Shown here: positions 48,126 through 61,389 of the stretch, in pieces
How the letters are laid out: the number at the start of each line of letters is the position of its first letter
Position numbering within the stretch: position 1 is the stretch's first letter
NCBI GenBank assembly: GCA_028673005.1
Contig: CM054112.1
Location: 188,746,564 to 188,810,563 of the forward strand
Direction: 5' to 3'
DNA from: Tanypteryx hageni
Lineage: Eukaryota > Arthropoda > Insecta > Odonata > Petaluridae
DNA: 64,000 nt
Program-made: the position numbers and the translations under genes
The notes under the pieces: model-generated
Seen by the model: only the letters and a program-made list of their open reading frames with translations
What the model was told of the DNA's origin: nothing
Databases searched by the model: none

Positions 48126-50477
48126 AGTTTCGTATGGAGGGGGAGTGGAAAAATCTTCGGATTGTTTTCATTCCACGTTCTGATTTCGAGGGTAATGTTT
48201 ACGTTTATAGCGTAGCCAGGGGCGACGAGAATGGAAAAATCTGTTTCCGAGCGTTTGGTCTTAAAATTTTCGTCATGCAGCTACTGGGTGGTTTTTAGGA
48301 ATTTTTCGCGTATTTTCTATGTTGGATATGCTGGTAAATTCAGAATATATCTCCTTATGCAGTGTATAACCTGCGCAGAGTATGTACAGTTATTAGAACA
48401 CGTTGTGTATTAACACAGAGCAACTCAAAAGATTTTTCTCGACAAGCTTGGTTTTCTAAAACACTTTTTTGTTGCAAACATGTGAGGTTCGATGTACTCT
48501 CAAAGAGTTAAGATTCCACACTTTTTATGATGCATTTCTGAAACCCTAGAGATCATTTAAAACCGCCCACTGTTTTAATTTTATGCGCTTCGCAGTTACC
48601 TATTAAACCTTTCTCGTACGATTCCTTTAATCAGTTCTCCCGGCTAATTGACCCTCACAATATATAATCTCCATTAGTCTTTTCAGCGATTGTATTTTTC
48701 GGATGCGCAGAAAATTAATCTTGCCTGATTAGAAATTTAATTAGTTTGCGATTGGGCAAACGTTTTTGTGTCCCGATTAATTACATTAAGAGACCCGAAG
48801 AGCGCGAATGCGATGTGAAAGGCAATAAACACTGAATCGTCGTTCAGGGAAAAAAATCGAAATTCTTTTATTTGTGCCTTTATCTTTTGCAGTAAATGTC
48901 TCATTACCTATAGCATAAAGTGTCATCGTTATCCTTCTTGAAATACGACTCTCATTTTTAAAATATTATCACCTCGACCGTATCAGGACAAAATGATGTA
49001 AAAAACGACGCGATAAAAACGTTGCTAATATCCGCCAGCGTAAATGTTTTTCCAAACTCTGTACTCGTTATAGATTAGGGGCGTATTTACACCACCGCGG
49101 CGGCATACATATAAGCATTCGTTATTTACGAAAATACATTTTGCCTGAAAGTCTTCTATTTTAGGAAAATAGATGTTTAATGTCTAAACAGTCAATTTTT
49201 CGGTGATAAATTTCCGTAATCCTTTCATAGGAAGTTTTCTTTAAGCCTTGACTCATTTATTGTGTTTATATAAGCAATTTATAACTGCTCCAAATATCGC
49301 ATTGGAATCCTATCGACGACTGCAATTTGTTGATAAAATACAGGAATATAAGAGTTGATATGAAATATTATATTATTTTTTAATACCTGTAATTTTAGTT
49401 GTTTATCAACAACGTAATTATTTATTTAAATAAATTTATATGAAGAAATTCCTCTGAGCGTTAACAGAAGGAACTAATTCTTTAAGTTAACAATATATCT
49501 TAGTTTGAAATTTAAGTAATATTATTAAAAGAAATTTACAAAATAAATTGAAATAGTTTTATTTGAGGTAACATTGAAATCCTTCATCCTACTTTTTGTT
49601 TTTTTTTAAACATAAAGGCGTTCTTTGTGATTTTCAAGCTCATATTTCATCGATTTATCAATTATGTAGGTACTGACTGTAATAATCGTTGGCTGTAGAA
49701 GTTTACCGACAGCACTACGAAGTATTTCGTGCAACTGCTACAGACAATCGCATTTTCATTTACATTCTTCAATGGATAGTGTAAAGACACATTCAAAACG
49801 AGAAGTCATTCGTTCCGATGCTCTATTCCAGACGCCCACCCTTCACTCTCGCTCAATTTCACCGAATTGCTCATCACCTGTTGCTCCTATTCCAAACACC
49901 ACCACCCTCTTCCACACCCCCCAGAGTCGGCTCCACGAACCCCCAACAGATCTATAAGGACGATGAGGAGGGCGGTGCAATGGCAGGGGAGGGGGGGGGG
50001 GGGCAGGAGGAAATGGGTGGAAGGGGGGAAACAAATTGCACGTGTTTTAATAATGTTCCTCTCTTTTATTTCACAAATTCTTCCAAGTTGGTGGTCCTTT
50101 TTACGACCGCGCAATCATTTCTCGTAGCCCGCCTTGTTTTCCTCCTACCCCTCTCGCTCGCTCTCATTCGTTTGCTCTTTCGATCTTTCAACCACGCCTT
50201 TCACTCTCGTCATCTCTCCCTCCACCACTTCCTCCGTCGAATATTGTATCGCTTGGTTAACTTCGAAAAAGCTCCCTCTTTCGTTATACGGCCCGCGTGC
50301 GTGCGAACGAGTTTCCAGTCGGTACGGAGCGAGTCGAGGGTGGCCCAAGGCAGGAGGATATTTTTTTAAGTGCGTTCATGAATGGGTTGGGGAGGAGATG
50401 GTAAAAAATAGAGGGTGGGAGGAGGAGAAAGTGTTGTGAGCGGCGGAGGAGTGAGAGAAGGAAGAAGCGGGAAGGGG
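48126..50477. other. AT-rich sequence, then GC-rich sequence with a long G run, up to the gap
   Basis: 48400-49760 is AT-rich with no gene. A G homopolymer run lies at 49986-50003 (GGGG A then about 13 G). From 50130 the + strand is pyrimidine-rich, then purine-rich to the gap. Frames at 49818-50369 and 50134-50439 show no known domain. Confidence 0.4.
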
Positions 50478-50977
50478 NNNNNNNNNNNNNNNNNNNNNNN
50501 NNNNNNNNNNNNNNNNNNNNNNNNNNNNNNNNNNNNNNNNNNNNNNNNNNNNNNNNNNNNNNNNNNNNNNNNNNNNNNNNNNNNNNNNNNNNNNNNNNNN
50601 NNNNNNNNNNNNNNNNNNNNNNNNNNNNNNNNNNNNNNNNNNNNNNNNNNNNNNNNNNNNNNNNNNNNNNNNNNNNNNNNNNNNNNNNNNNNNNNNNNNN
50701 NNNNNNNNNNNNNNNNNNNNNNNNNNNNNNNNNNNNNNNNNNNNNNNNNNNNNNNNNNNNNNNNNNNNNNNNNNNNNNNNNNNNNNNNNNNNNNNNNNNN
50801 NNNNNNNNNNNNNNNNNNNNNNNNNNNNNNNNNNNNNNNNNNNNNNNNNNNNNNNNNNNNNNNNNNNNNNNNNNNNNNNNNNNNNNNNNNNNNNNNNNNN
50901 NNNNNNNNNNNNNNNNNNNNNNNNNNNNNNNNNNNNNNNNNNNNNNNNNNNNNNNNNNNNNNNNNNNNNNNNNNNNN
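50478..50977. other. Assembly gap of 500 N
   Basis: Exactly 500 undetermined bases, a round number that suggests a placeholder rather than a measured gap. It follows GA-rich low-complexity sequence, a likely cause of the break. Open frames crossing it are meaningless. Confidence 1.
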
Positions 50978-52190
50978 TCCTTCGAGAGACCATTATTTTA
51001 AGTTCTGCGAGACAGCACTGGGTTTTTTCGTTTCATTCTGGCTCGCAATTTCATCTTCGCATGTCATTTTTTGTTCCGTGCGGATATATTCCGATCCCGC
51101 TTGGCATCCGTATGGTAGGCTGTAAGCAGTCAAATTATTTCGTGATGCGACGTTTCAGTGCGCACGTAAATACTCAAAGATTAAGTATATATACATTTTT
51201 AAAGGATTCTGGGAAAATACGATGGAATAAAGTTTCACTGACGACGGATACTTGTAATTAAAAACTACAGATTTATATTTATGTTGAGTGCGAAAATCGC
51301 GTGTATAGGGAGGAAGTAATTTCTTATATTATTAATCTATAAAAGTTAATAAACTTGGGTCTCATTCATAAAATAAAGCTCCTTATATTCTAGTATGTAC
51401 TGCAATTGATTCGTATAACTTGAAAATTAAGTTAGCCGGTGAGACTTAAACGATCAATAACTCAGAAATATTTACAGCTCTAATTTTTTTTACTGCTTGT
51501 TTGAACGTAATATTAAATGTCTCTTGTAATTAATTGTTTCTTTACCTTTTGGAGATAAAAATATTGTCTAGACGCGTTAGTTTTGCTGGAATAAACCAGG
51601 CATGATGTTTCTGGTTTTAAGTTAATATTATTATCCGTAGGCTTAAAACATCGACTTAAAGTCTTCTTGCAACATTTTCTTATCTCTAAATCGACAAGAT
51701 TAAAGTATGTTCGCTTACGAGACACCACTATTGCTGTTTGCTTCACCATTTAGAAATATCTCTCTCAAGAAAGAATAAGGCCTTTCAAAGTTGAAGCCAA
51801 TAACTTCTTCTCGGTTCTCAAACATGAATTCAATCCCCTATCCCACGAATCAATTTGTACCACCTGGGAAAGACCCAAATTGTTTATCTAACCTAGAGCG
51901 GTTGCCCTGGATACGTCGCAAGCGCCCCTCAGGAACGCCAAGCCGAAAATTGACGCCCTTGTCTCCCCGTCACGTCACTCAAACCTCTCCGCCAACGTAT
52001 TATAATAAAGCCTCGTCTCCTGCTTTTGATTTTCGGTATTCCTCGTAAAGTGTTGTTTTTTCATAAGCCCGCCCTTTGAGTGAATCTAAACGTCAGTCAC
52101 CTGAGAGACACGTTTATACGAAACCATCACGACAGTCTATGTTCGCGGTATAAAGTTTCGATCGCAGCTCTTCGCGCCTTCCCAATCATG
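50978..52190. other. Unassigned AT-rich sequence
   Basis: No recognisable gene; short open frames only. Confidence 0.4.
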
Positions 52191-53400
52191 TTATCCGCCT
52201 CAAACTTTCATTTCTCCAATCAACGTCCTTGTGCCTTTCCCTATCTGCTTCTCACTCGGCCTTCTTTCTCTCGTCTTCTACCTTTCCTTTCCCCTTTTAT
52301 GCCCTTTTAATCCATCCGCTCGACCCAACAAAGAAATCGATGGAAAGGCATGCTTTCCTGTTTTGCCCCTTCCTCTTGTCTTCGCTTCCTGTTTTGCGCC
52401 CCATCCATTCCTCGGGATTTCTTTCTCTAACGTCGATCGACCTTTTCTCAATTTCTCTTTGGCCTGCCAGAAGATTCTTTTCTTTAATTCCTCGTTCTTT
52501 TCATATCCTTTCAGCGTTCTTCATTCATTTTCCTCCATTAGTTCGTTTTTTCCGTATTAAAATGCGGCAAACCTAGACTCATCGTGGGTTTCTCCAACGC
52601 GGCTTTTATTATGCACGGTTAATTAAATTTGAGTTATTTACCCAACACGCACACAATTGAAATACGCGCGGTCTTGACTTGGTCGCGCACACCATTTTAC
52701 ATACGCATGTGACGTAAGATAGTTAGTTCTTATCCTATTCAACCAAGTGATGTATTGAGTTTGCGCAGCGGGGTTTTGCCCATCACTGCCTATTACAAGA
52801 ACGTAACCCCCCGCGTCTCGCAAGAGACTACTGTACTGCTTTTTCCCTCTCCCGTTATCTCGGCTTTGTTTCTTTATCTGGCCTTCGTCTTATCATTTTA
52901 TACTTTCTTTTATCTCTTCCTTCCTCAATCGGCGTTCTCTTGCGCCTCATAGTTTCTTTTTCGTTATCCTTCTTCACTAATGTCATTTATACTCCTCGCA
53001 TTACTTTCCCGTGAATTCTTTTCTTCCACGGACTCCTATCTTTATTTTCCTATTTTCCTATTTTGCATTTATTTTTTATGTATCGGCTAATTGATCTCGG
53101 AATCTCATTCAGCTCTTCTCTGTAAAGGAATATAAAACCCACTCTCATCCTTTCATTTATTTTTTATTTTTTTTTGTCGATTCCGCTAACTCGTCTTTTT
53201 TTAATTGTTTCCGCCTTTGTCCCTGCCAAATCCCCCTTCCAAAATCTCTCTCTTTCACTTACTCCCTCTCTTTTCCCCCTCTCTCCCTCTCACTCTCTCT
53301 CACTCCCTCTCGCTCTCTCCCGCTCCCTCCCGATCCCTCTCACTCCCTCTCCCTCCTCTTTTCGTGCTGGGGTCCATTCTGTCTTATTTTCTCCTTACTT
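52191..53400. repeat. Pyrimidine-rich region
   Basis: The + strand is T/C-rich with CTTTCC units at 52200-52560 and 52830-53220, and a dense CTCCCTCTCACTC tract at 53240-53365. Ser/Phe/Leu/Pro frames in several phases reflect composition. Confidence 0.65.
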
Positions 53401-53481
53401 GATAACGGTCGGGAAATTTAATAATCGAGGCGTCTCCTTGTGTGCCGCAGCAGTGTCGTCCTAACTCTCGATTCGGGCGCG

Positions 53482-53569
53482 GTTCTATTTCCGAACTCCC
53501 AATGCGGTTCACTGAATCGCCTTCTGTTCTATTTCCGAACTCCCAATGCGGTTCACTGAATCGCCTTCT
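53482..53569. repeat. Two perfect 44-bp tandem copies
   Basis: The unit beginning GTTCTATTTCCGAACTCCCA and ending CTGAATCGCCTTCT is present at 53482-53525 and again without change at 53526-53569. Recent tandem duplication; no coding meaning seen. Confidence 0.95.
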
Positions 53570-54929
53570 CACGTCCTGAGAGCTTTTTTGTTCGTACTTC
53601 GCTTTTCCATCGCTGTGTTTTTCATTTATATCTCGGTAAGGAGAACTTACTCACTCGATCCGGAGGTCCTTTCTTTTACCGCTTACTCGTCTTGTCATAT
53701 TTCTCGTTTAAAAGGCTATGCGTCGGACGCTTTTATATTCACTCTCGAGTCTGATTAGTTCCACTGTGCGGTTTTCGTCGTCGGGGCGATAGGAATAATG
53801 AGGGACGCGTTTTCTGGTAGTTGTTTTTCTAGGAATTTAGTCGCCTCTCGGGAACTTCCGTTTCTCAGGGTCGTTTCTCTTCTCCCCCACTCCATCTCCG
53901 TTTCTCACTCTTTCTCTCACCGAAAAAAATGGTCTAATTTTAACATACTAGGGTTTCTTTAAAAAACCGCGGGGGGAGAATGTCAAACCAATGAAAAACA
54001 CCGTCATAAATATGTTTTTGTTTCTAGAACGTTTTAGTTTTCTTCCATCTGCTTTAAAGGGCGAAAGGGGCTTTGTACTATTTATTCGTCTCGTATTAAG
54101 AGACGAATTATTCGTCACTCCAACAATTGATTCATTGCGGTTGATAATTCTCATTACGGCAGCCACCAATCGTTGACGAGAAATTTTTGCGAGCCGCACA
54201 TTGAGTTCAACTGATCCAATTTTTAGTATTGCTCATTAATTTTTTTAGTTTGAGCAAAATTTTCATTTGAAGGCCATTTATTTTTATCCTTCCCTGAAGC
54301 AAGCGAAATTAAAACCATTTTTCAGCCGAACTTGGCCACCTATCATCGAAACTGAACGATTTATTCTTTAACTTTAACTTACCTCTCCCATCTTCGCGAA
54401 AGTCCTACCAAATCTAATCTCTTCGGTAGACAGATAAACATTTTTCATCATATTTTTTCCTTTGTAGCTGAAAACGTCATGTGTCAAAACTTGGGCGTGA
54501 TTATTTTTTCAATCTTGTCGTCCCCTGCATCCGTCATGTCCTTTTCCGTGCATAACGCCGCTATTTTTTAATGTTTCGGATTATTCGAAGTCTTTGCTTT
54601 TTCTCCGACGCTTCTATAACTAATTTCTGGAAAAAGAGGAAGTAGGAGCCACCCAAGACCACAAATTTCTCGGGAGGGAGGATGAAAAGGAGGCGCGTTA
54701 TTTCTCCGACACTCCCAAGTTATCTTACCCCCGTTTCCGGATGACTGTAATCAACAGCTGTGTATAACTCCGCACGTTTTTTCTCCCTTCGCTTTTTGTT
54801 CCGAACACGCGGTGGACGCAAAACATAAAACGCTGAAACTGTGCCAAGTTCATATTTATCAGACACCCTTTCTGTTTTGGTGGATTTCTAACCCATAATT
54901 GAATTAGCTCGCGTCTATATATTTTTATC

Positions 54930-54932
<3 letters not shown>
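53570..54932. other. Unassigned sequence upstream of the navigator 5' exon
   Basis: Mixed composition. Open frames at 53546-53758 and 53948-54199 have no recognisable domain. It may contain the promoter or 5' untranslated sequence of the downstream gene, but no element could be pinned down. Confidence 0.35.
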
Positions 54933-55018
<86 letters not shown>

Positions 55019-55026
55019 GTGTGTGT
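54933..55026. repeat. (TA)n-(TG)n compound microsatellite
   Basis: About 47 bases of TA run straight into about 45 bases of TG with two ATG interruptions. It lies about 400 bp upstream of the first navigator coding exon. Alternating purine-pyrimidine DNA of this length can adopt Z-DNA or cruciform structure. Confidence 0.95.
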
Positions 55027-55432
55027 TCTTTAATTTATTCTATTTCTTGTGAAGGAGATATTATTAGACTGCTTTGTATCTGATAGGTTTCTTCGATTGC
55101 CAAGAGTTTCGAAGCGCCTGGAGCGTAAACTATCTGTACGGAGGAGATATCTGGAAAATGTACACCTCCGATACGCAAACACTGAACGTGGCCAGCAATA
55201 TCTTTTAACGACCTCTTGCTCCATCCCTCCCCTCCTTTTATTTCGTGCTTCTGACGATTTCACGAAAAGGATATTCTACCCAAGACTTCTTTCACATTAC
55301 GGCCTTCGTGGATTCTCTTACGAAGAGATTTAGAAGAATGGTGTGAGAGATGCAAGAGGGATACGCGGAAAGTCCCTTCGGATCGTTTACTCGTGTTTCG
55401 CTTGTTCTCCGCACCTGTCGTTCGCAACCGAA

Positions 55433-55537
55433 ATGGCCGCCTGCATTCGAGGAGTTCGATCGACGTCTTCCAACGATGGATCCATGGACGACCTCAGTCT
55501 ATCTGCGGCGGCGAAAGCGCAGATGTCCATCATACAG
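55433..55537 (+). CDS. sick: Neuron navigator (NAV2/sickie family), first recognised coding exon
   Basis: Encodes 35 residues, MAACIRGVRSTSSNDGSMDD then LSLSAAAKAQMSIIQ, and ends exactly at the donor CAG|GTGAGG in phase 0. The next exon (63736) also starts in phase 0 with the first codons of the CH domain, so the two join in frame. The ATG at 55433 is chosen because a TAG lies in frame at 55331 with no other in-frame ATG between, and its context (GAAATGG) is good. Two out-of-frame ATGs upstream (55338, 55350) would be upstream ORFs if the transcript starts before them. Navigator N-termini ahead of the CH domain vary in sequence, so this exon is assigned by splicing logic rather than similarity. 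Navigators are cytoskeleton-associated proteins acting in axon growth and, in Drosophila sickie, in actin regulation and innate immunity. Confidence 0.65.
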
Positions 55538-58439
55538 GTGAGGGATCTCTGGTTTTTAGGGACTAATTCCAAAGCGTGGGGCGATTTTTTCTGTAAAAGT
55601 CCTGCTATTCGTTCCCGATCAATAATATAGACTATAGACTAACACTCCTACAAGATAGCTTTAAAGCTTGAAAAATGCAAAACAAGACTGAACGCGCCTT
55701 GGACGCTAGCAAAAATACACGGTTGGATAAATAAATATATAGGATTTGATGCACTAATGAATACGCTGCCATTCCAGAAGCGATGAATACTAATAGTCCA
55801 TTTTCTGCAAAGCGTCATGTTCTAAAGTATTTTCAAAAGACGTACAAAATATAGCTAAAATAGTCGATAAATATACAAATGGATGTCATTCGCACGATTG
55901 GTATCAGAGCGAAAGAGGAAATCGATGTAATTGTATAATATTTAAATAATAGTTTGAAAATTACATTTAGGAAGTAAAGTTTTCATAAGTAAAATCGGAA
56001 GTATTAAGGTTTATAGGTTGAATGAATAACTCTTCAATGAGCAGTAATACTTCGGGAAGCGTTTCTGTTTTGTTAAATAGTCTCTGAGTACATGAGAAAT
56101 CTGATAGCCAGTGCTTTTGTAAATGAGTACCCATATTTTAGCAAGATCGCGGGTGAAGGGATTCCTTTTCTGCGGCAGTGGTTTTCAAAGTGCGGCTAAC
56201 GGAAAATAGTAAACAGCGTTGCTCAACGTGCGTGACTATACTATTTTTTTTCTAACAAAGTCCGACTTTATTTACTGCTGCCAATCAAATGGGTATCATT
56301 CGGTTGATGTACTCTTTTTTTGAGAGATTGGAAAAACTCCACTCAGAAGATTCTTTTTTGTCACGCGTACCTATCATTTGGGTAGGAGATAACATGTTTG
56401 GAAAACACTATGACACTATACATGGGCGCTCACTTCGAAGTTTATATAAAAATATAAAAGTCACAGATGCGGCGCGAAGTTGGATATAAAGGCGACCTCA
56501 GACGGCACTTCTCGATGGGCGGAATTCCATCATTATCGCCGCCGACCTACGCCCTTGGGCGACATTTTGTTTTGTCGCTTCGGGCTGAAAATATTACGGT
56601 CCTGGTGGAGGTACACCCTATAGAGATGGACGTTAATATGTTTTAAGCTTCAAATAATCCGATTATTTTCTATTGTTTTGGAATAATTCTTTTGTGGAAC
56701 TCCTGCGCACCAAAGAAAAATATCGTATACAAAAGAAGATAACGAGAAAGTAATAAGAGGGCGCATGCGTCCCATCTCGCTCGTATTTTTCTCCTACAGG
56801 CTGACTCAGTCTGTATTTTCATTCTCCGGACTCGCAGCCAACAAGATTACCAGGCCAGTGGCACATTTGAAAGGGCCGAATTTCTAGGGCGGCAGTTTGC
56901 GAGGAGATCACAAAACAAAATAATAAAGTCAAGCCCGCAGTTTACGCAGCCCGCGTCTCACTTGTCTCCGCGATCACCACAGCCACCAGCACCATCCGCT
57001 GTCCCTTCTGCATCGAAGAGCACCATAGACGTCCTTACTCTTCCGGCAACGAGATGGAGGAGGAGCTTGCGATGCTCGTCAGTCACCTGTTTATTTGTGT
57101 GCGTGCTCGAAGTCGCAGCGTTGTTTATTCCGCTTCCTAGAGGGAGAGGATGCCCCGTAGAGATAGAAACTCGCTATGGAGGCAGTAAATGTTGTCAGTA
57201 AAGCCGAGAAGCCTCGGCAAGGAGCTGAAAAAACACAACCAGAGCCAAAGCGAAGCTTATGAGTTAAAAAAAATCCTCACGAATGGCAGAGCACTTAAAA
57301 TGGGAACCGTTTAAACGCCTCGTGAAGACTCCTGCGGTTATCGTCTCCTCTCCACTGGAATAGCAGGTTGAAAACTTTACGGTTGGGTGAAAGAACCGTT
57401 TGCATGCCGACGACACAAACTCGTTGCCTTTTTTTTGTAACCGGTCATATCTAAAGAGCGGATGTAACAGTTATCGCGTTGACCTATCAATGAGCACTAT
57501 TTTGATGCAGAAAAACTTGAAATATATTTAAATAAATGTATGTGCCCTTTTTGTCGCAACAATTCTTTAAGAAAGCGCGTATCCGCGGCTGATGTGTAAC
57601 TTGTTTTGGTCCTATCTATATTTATTGGCAAAATTGATAAAGTTTTATGGCAGTTTCAAAATAAGAAATTGAGTTAATTTTTCTTTTATTATCGGTATGT
57701 ATTAGAGGCAAATCTCTACAATATACGATTGCTTATAAATTTCATTTGCGTTATGTTGGGCTCGTTAATTTTATCGTTACTCCAATTTACTTTCTGGATA
57801 TGGTAATTATGCATCTAGTCTCAGACATGTTGCCAAAAAATTCTCGTTTTATGAAACCAGCTCATGCTAATACTATATGAATGTAGTTAAGGTCAGAGTT
57901 GTCCCTAGGGTAGGGCGAATGGGGACGGCCACCCCAGTCCCCGCGCCATCAACGTAAGGAAGCTCTGTTTAAATTAGGGGTCACTTTTAAGTCTTACAAG
58001 GCAGAAGCAATGCCATTGCCACCTTAGAATATGTGTTTTGGTCTCCTCCAGACAATTATTCACACACGCACGCACATACATTCATATATGTTAAATTTAT
58101 CCACATATCCAGAGTCAGACCTAACCCTAAAACCTTCCGTAAACTCACACTTAATTTTCTCCATGAGAACTCGATGGGAAGAATTGGGGAAAAAACAACC
58201 GCCGAACTGGTTCAAAATGACCCGACGACACATTTAAGATTGCAACGCTTCCGCCCGAAGGATTGTCGAGTAATGTCGTTGCATTCATCCGAAGCTGTAA
58301 TCCTCCATAAACAGCTGTAGCATCGACCAGCAGGGAAGCAGTTTCGGGAGGGTCGACCCAAATGACTCCCTCCGCGTTCCCTTTAAAATTGTCGAGAGAG
58401 GGAGATGAGGAGCGGAGAGCGGCGTACATTAATAAGGGC

Positions 58440-59560
58440 TACGGACGACGGCATCAATTAGGGAGAGGGTGAGGAGGAATAGGGGAAGAAAGGGGGAAAG
58501 AGAGAGGTTGGAGGAGATGGAGAAGGAGATGGGGAAGCGTGACAAAAAGATTGGAGAACGGGATGGGAAAGAAATGGGGGGGGAGAAGGACAAGAATGAG
58601 GAGATGGAGAATGGTATATGGAAGGAAGAGCAATGAGTGGAGTATGGAGAAGGAAGGTGATGAGAGAAATAGAGCGATAGAGGGAGGAGGAGAAAGAAGG
58701 AATAAAGTAAAAAGGAACGTGGTGAAATGAAGTAAATAAGAGAGGAAGATTAAAGAGGAGAGGTTTTCGGTGAGAATAAACGTCGAGTAAAAGAGAAGGA
58801 TAAAGGATTTAAGAGGAGGTAAAAAACGTAAATAAGTTACCAAAGCAACACGGCAAAATCGTGAAAAAATAATGGAGAAAAACGAAACTAGCGAAGCTTA
58901 CGTGCAAATATGGCGAGAATAAAAAAATTGGGTATGAAAGCTTAGATTTAAATCTAATTATACGTTCACGACTGCGCCAGAAGGTAATGAATAACAGAAA
59001 AGGACTATAGGGGAAGAGGATGAAGGGAAGAAAGGAATGGTCAAAAAAGAGGAGAAGACGGAGAATCGAGATGGGAGAGGAGTATGAGGACAGAATTGGA
59101 AAACGAGGAGGAAGGATATGGCGGGAGAGCGAGATGGAACAGGAAGAGGAGGTGAGAGGGACGAGAACGGACGGATGAAAGGGGAAAAGAGGAGGGGTAT
59201 TGCGGGAGGGTGTTGAGAGAGAGAGAGAAGGAGGAGGAAAGAGTTGGTTTTTTAGGGGAGTGGCGTGGGAGACGAAGGCGACGGCGCGAGAAAAAAATCT
59301 CTGCCCCTGAAAAGGGAGGCGCCACGGTCGGAAAGAGCGAGAGAGAGAGAGAGAGGCGATCGTAAATAGATTTCGGTTGTCGCTGCTGCTGTCGGAGATC
59401 GCACGCACGTCGAAAGAGGCGTCCACGTGGCTGCTCTCCTCGGGATACCCGAAATAGGAATTCTGGAATAAAAGCAAATGGACCAATAGGAGAAGAGGAC
59501 TAAGTGAACAAGATGGAGAGATCGGAAGAGAGAGAGAGAGGGAGTCGGAGGGCGTGAACC
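58440..59560. repeat. GA-rich low-complexity region inside the navigator intron
   Basis: Two purine-rich blocks on + (about 58455-58820 and 59030-59350, plus GAGAGA at 59336-59354 and 59528-59543). The 282-codon - strand frame across it is a Ser/Leu/Phe/Pro string and is not a gene. Confidence 0.8.
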
Positions 59561-60429
59561 ACTTCTTTGGAAAGGATATTAAAAAAAAATTCTTCCGTTT
59601 AAATTGGTTTTCTGTGGTTCTTTTCTTATTTTCTCCCCACAAGCCTATTAAATGCACAATTAAAGTGGAAACGTTCTTTTAAAAAAAAATAGAAATTTTA
59701 ATAGGATCTACTGCGCTGTCTTCCGAAGTGCCGGCTTTATTAAAAATTCATTCTTCTCTGGTGTATATCCTTGTCCTTGCGGGCATTATTTTGGTCCTAC
59801 TGGTGAGCCTAAGTAAAAGTTGAATATTAGCTTATTGGCACTTAAGTCACAGGTTCGTGTCTCAACATGAGCATGGTCGCTTTTGTCCGTCGTTAATGTT
59901 AATATATTAAATGTGAATATGACGATTTTCCTGAGCAATCTGTGCAATGCATTAATAAAAAATTCTCACATTGACTCAGTGATCTTATTATCACGCCTGG
60001 ATTTAGTCTGTGGTTCTATGTACATTTCACTATACCGAATGCATCGTCGAATATAATAACACTTCATCGAATATTCAATGAAATATAAATATTTTACCAT
60101 TACTGAAGATGGAAAAGGGTTAACTCTACGAAACAAAAGACCGCTCACCCCCCTTCACAGCATACACTATCGTTTATTCAATACCACAAACATGGTCGAA
60201 TTAAGTGCCCGAGGAAAAAAATTCATTTTCAACTGTGGGTACCTAAAAATAAAACACCGCGATAATTTTTCATCAATGGAACAATTTGACGCCTCGTGGG
60301 GAAAGATAAGTGCGGATAAGGACTTACACGATTTCCTCCCACTTCACTTTATCGCTTTCCCAACAGCTTTTCCACTTTCTTTTTCTTCGTCCCATCAAAC
60401 TATCTCAGCTTTAAAAGGGACTGAGAGCA

Positions 60430-60612
60430 CGTGGCTTTCTTCTTCCACTCGCTCCTCGACCCTTCTTCGCCCTTCTCTTCGCCTCTCCCTCTCTCTCTCT
60501 CCGCCTCTCCCTCTATCTCTCTCTCTCCCTCTCTCTCCGCCTCTCCCTCCCTCTCTCTCCGCCTCTCCCTCCCTCTCTCTCTCTCCCCGTCTTTCCCTCC
60601 CTTTAACTCTTA
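60430..60612. repeat. CT-rich tract with a CTCTCCGCCTCTCCCT repeat
   Basis: Pyrimidine tract with imperfect tandem copies of CTCTCCGCCTCTCCCTC. The 221-codon + frame that runs through it is Ser/Leu/Pro-rich only because of this tract. Confidence 0.85.
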
Positions 60613-61239
60613 CTTTTCGTTTTCATTTCCTTTTATCCATTTTCAATCGTGTCTTTCTCTCTCTGTCTCTTCTCCTTGTGTCATTCACCCTAATCACCGC
60701 CCCCTCGAAAGACACGTGTTTACGATTTCTCTTCGGAGCATAGTAATATAACTCGTCGTCTAAAAATGAAGTCATTATTTATATTCTTCATTCCTTATTC
60801 TCGTCTCATCTATGGGAAAAGAAAAAAATCGCTCCATTGAAAGTCTTTTCGTTTGCCTTGTGAAAGGAGCGCGCTGAGGGCGCAATGCATCGATAGATTT
60901 GTAATCACAAACGGCTTATAAGAGTAGGAGGCCTTTTTTAGGATCCGTAAAGCTGGCGGAAAAGAGTCTTCAGACCGTAAACACACTTCAGAAGTGTTGT
61001 GATATGGTTGGCGTGGGGATTATTTAAGGAACTCCAGGTTTCGGAATGTGTACGTGTTGTGCTTTCTGTCCAAAATATTATGTCCTCTTATCTTTCTTCG
61101 CGTTTTACAGAACCGTCTTTCTGTTTTCCCAGGATGACTCAATATTTTATAGCTTAGTGTAATAGCTTCGAATACTGCCATGCCATTTTGGGTTGAAAAC
61201 GTTCAACGAATTACTAAATGCTTTTTCGTTATTGTTTGA

Positions 61240-61305
61240 ACTGTCCAACTAAGACCCGGGTTCGATTCCCGGTCATAGCAGAATTTTTTCTGTTTCAAAG
61301 TTATG
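61240..61305 (+). repeat. tRNA-derived repeat fragment, copy 2
   Basis: GACCCGGGTTCGATTCCCGG (61255-61274) followed by TCATAGCAGAATTTTTTCTG matches the B-box region and tail of the palindromic repeat at 62828-63019. Only the right end is preserved; no tRNA fold can be formed. Confidence 0.6.
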
Positions 61306-61389
61306 TCCAACTAAGGTTATAATTTTATTTAAACGATTTTTAAATATTATCTGCAGAAGTGACGACGGCGAAATGATGAGCCTTTAGAT

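Noticed and set aside
50376..51125. Open frames spanning the N run
   Set aside because: Most codons are undetermined; the frames exist only because N does not create stops.
58809..59657. 282-codon minus-strand open frame, the longest without N
   Set aside because: Ser/Leu/Phe/Pro-rich over purine tracts, no domain, inside the navigator intron on the opposite strand.
60078..60743. 221-codon plus-strand open frame
   Set aside because: Its second half is the CTCTCCGCC repeat and its first half shows no recognisable family.
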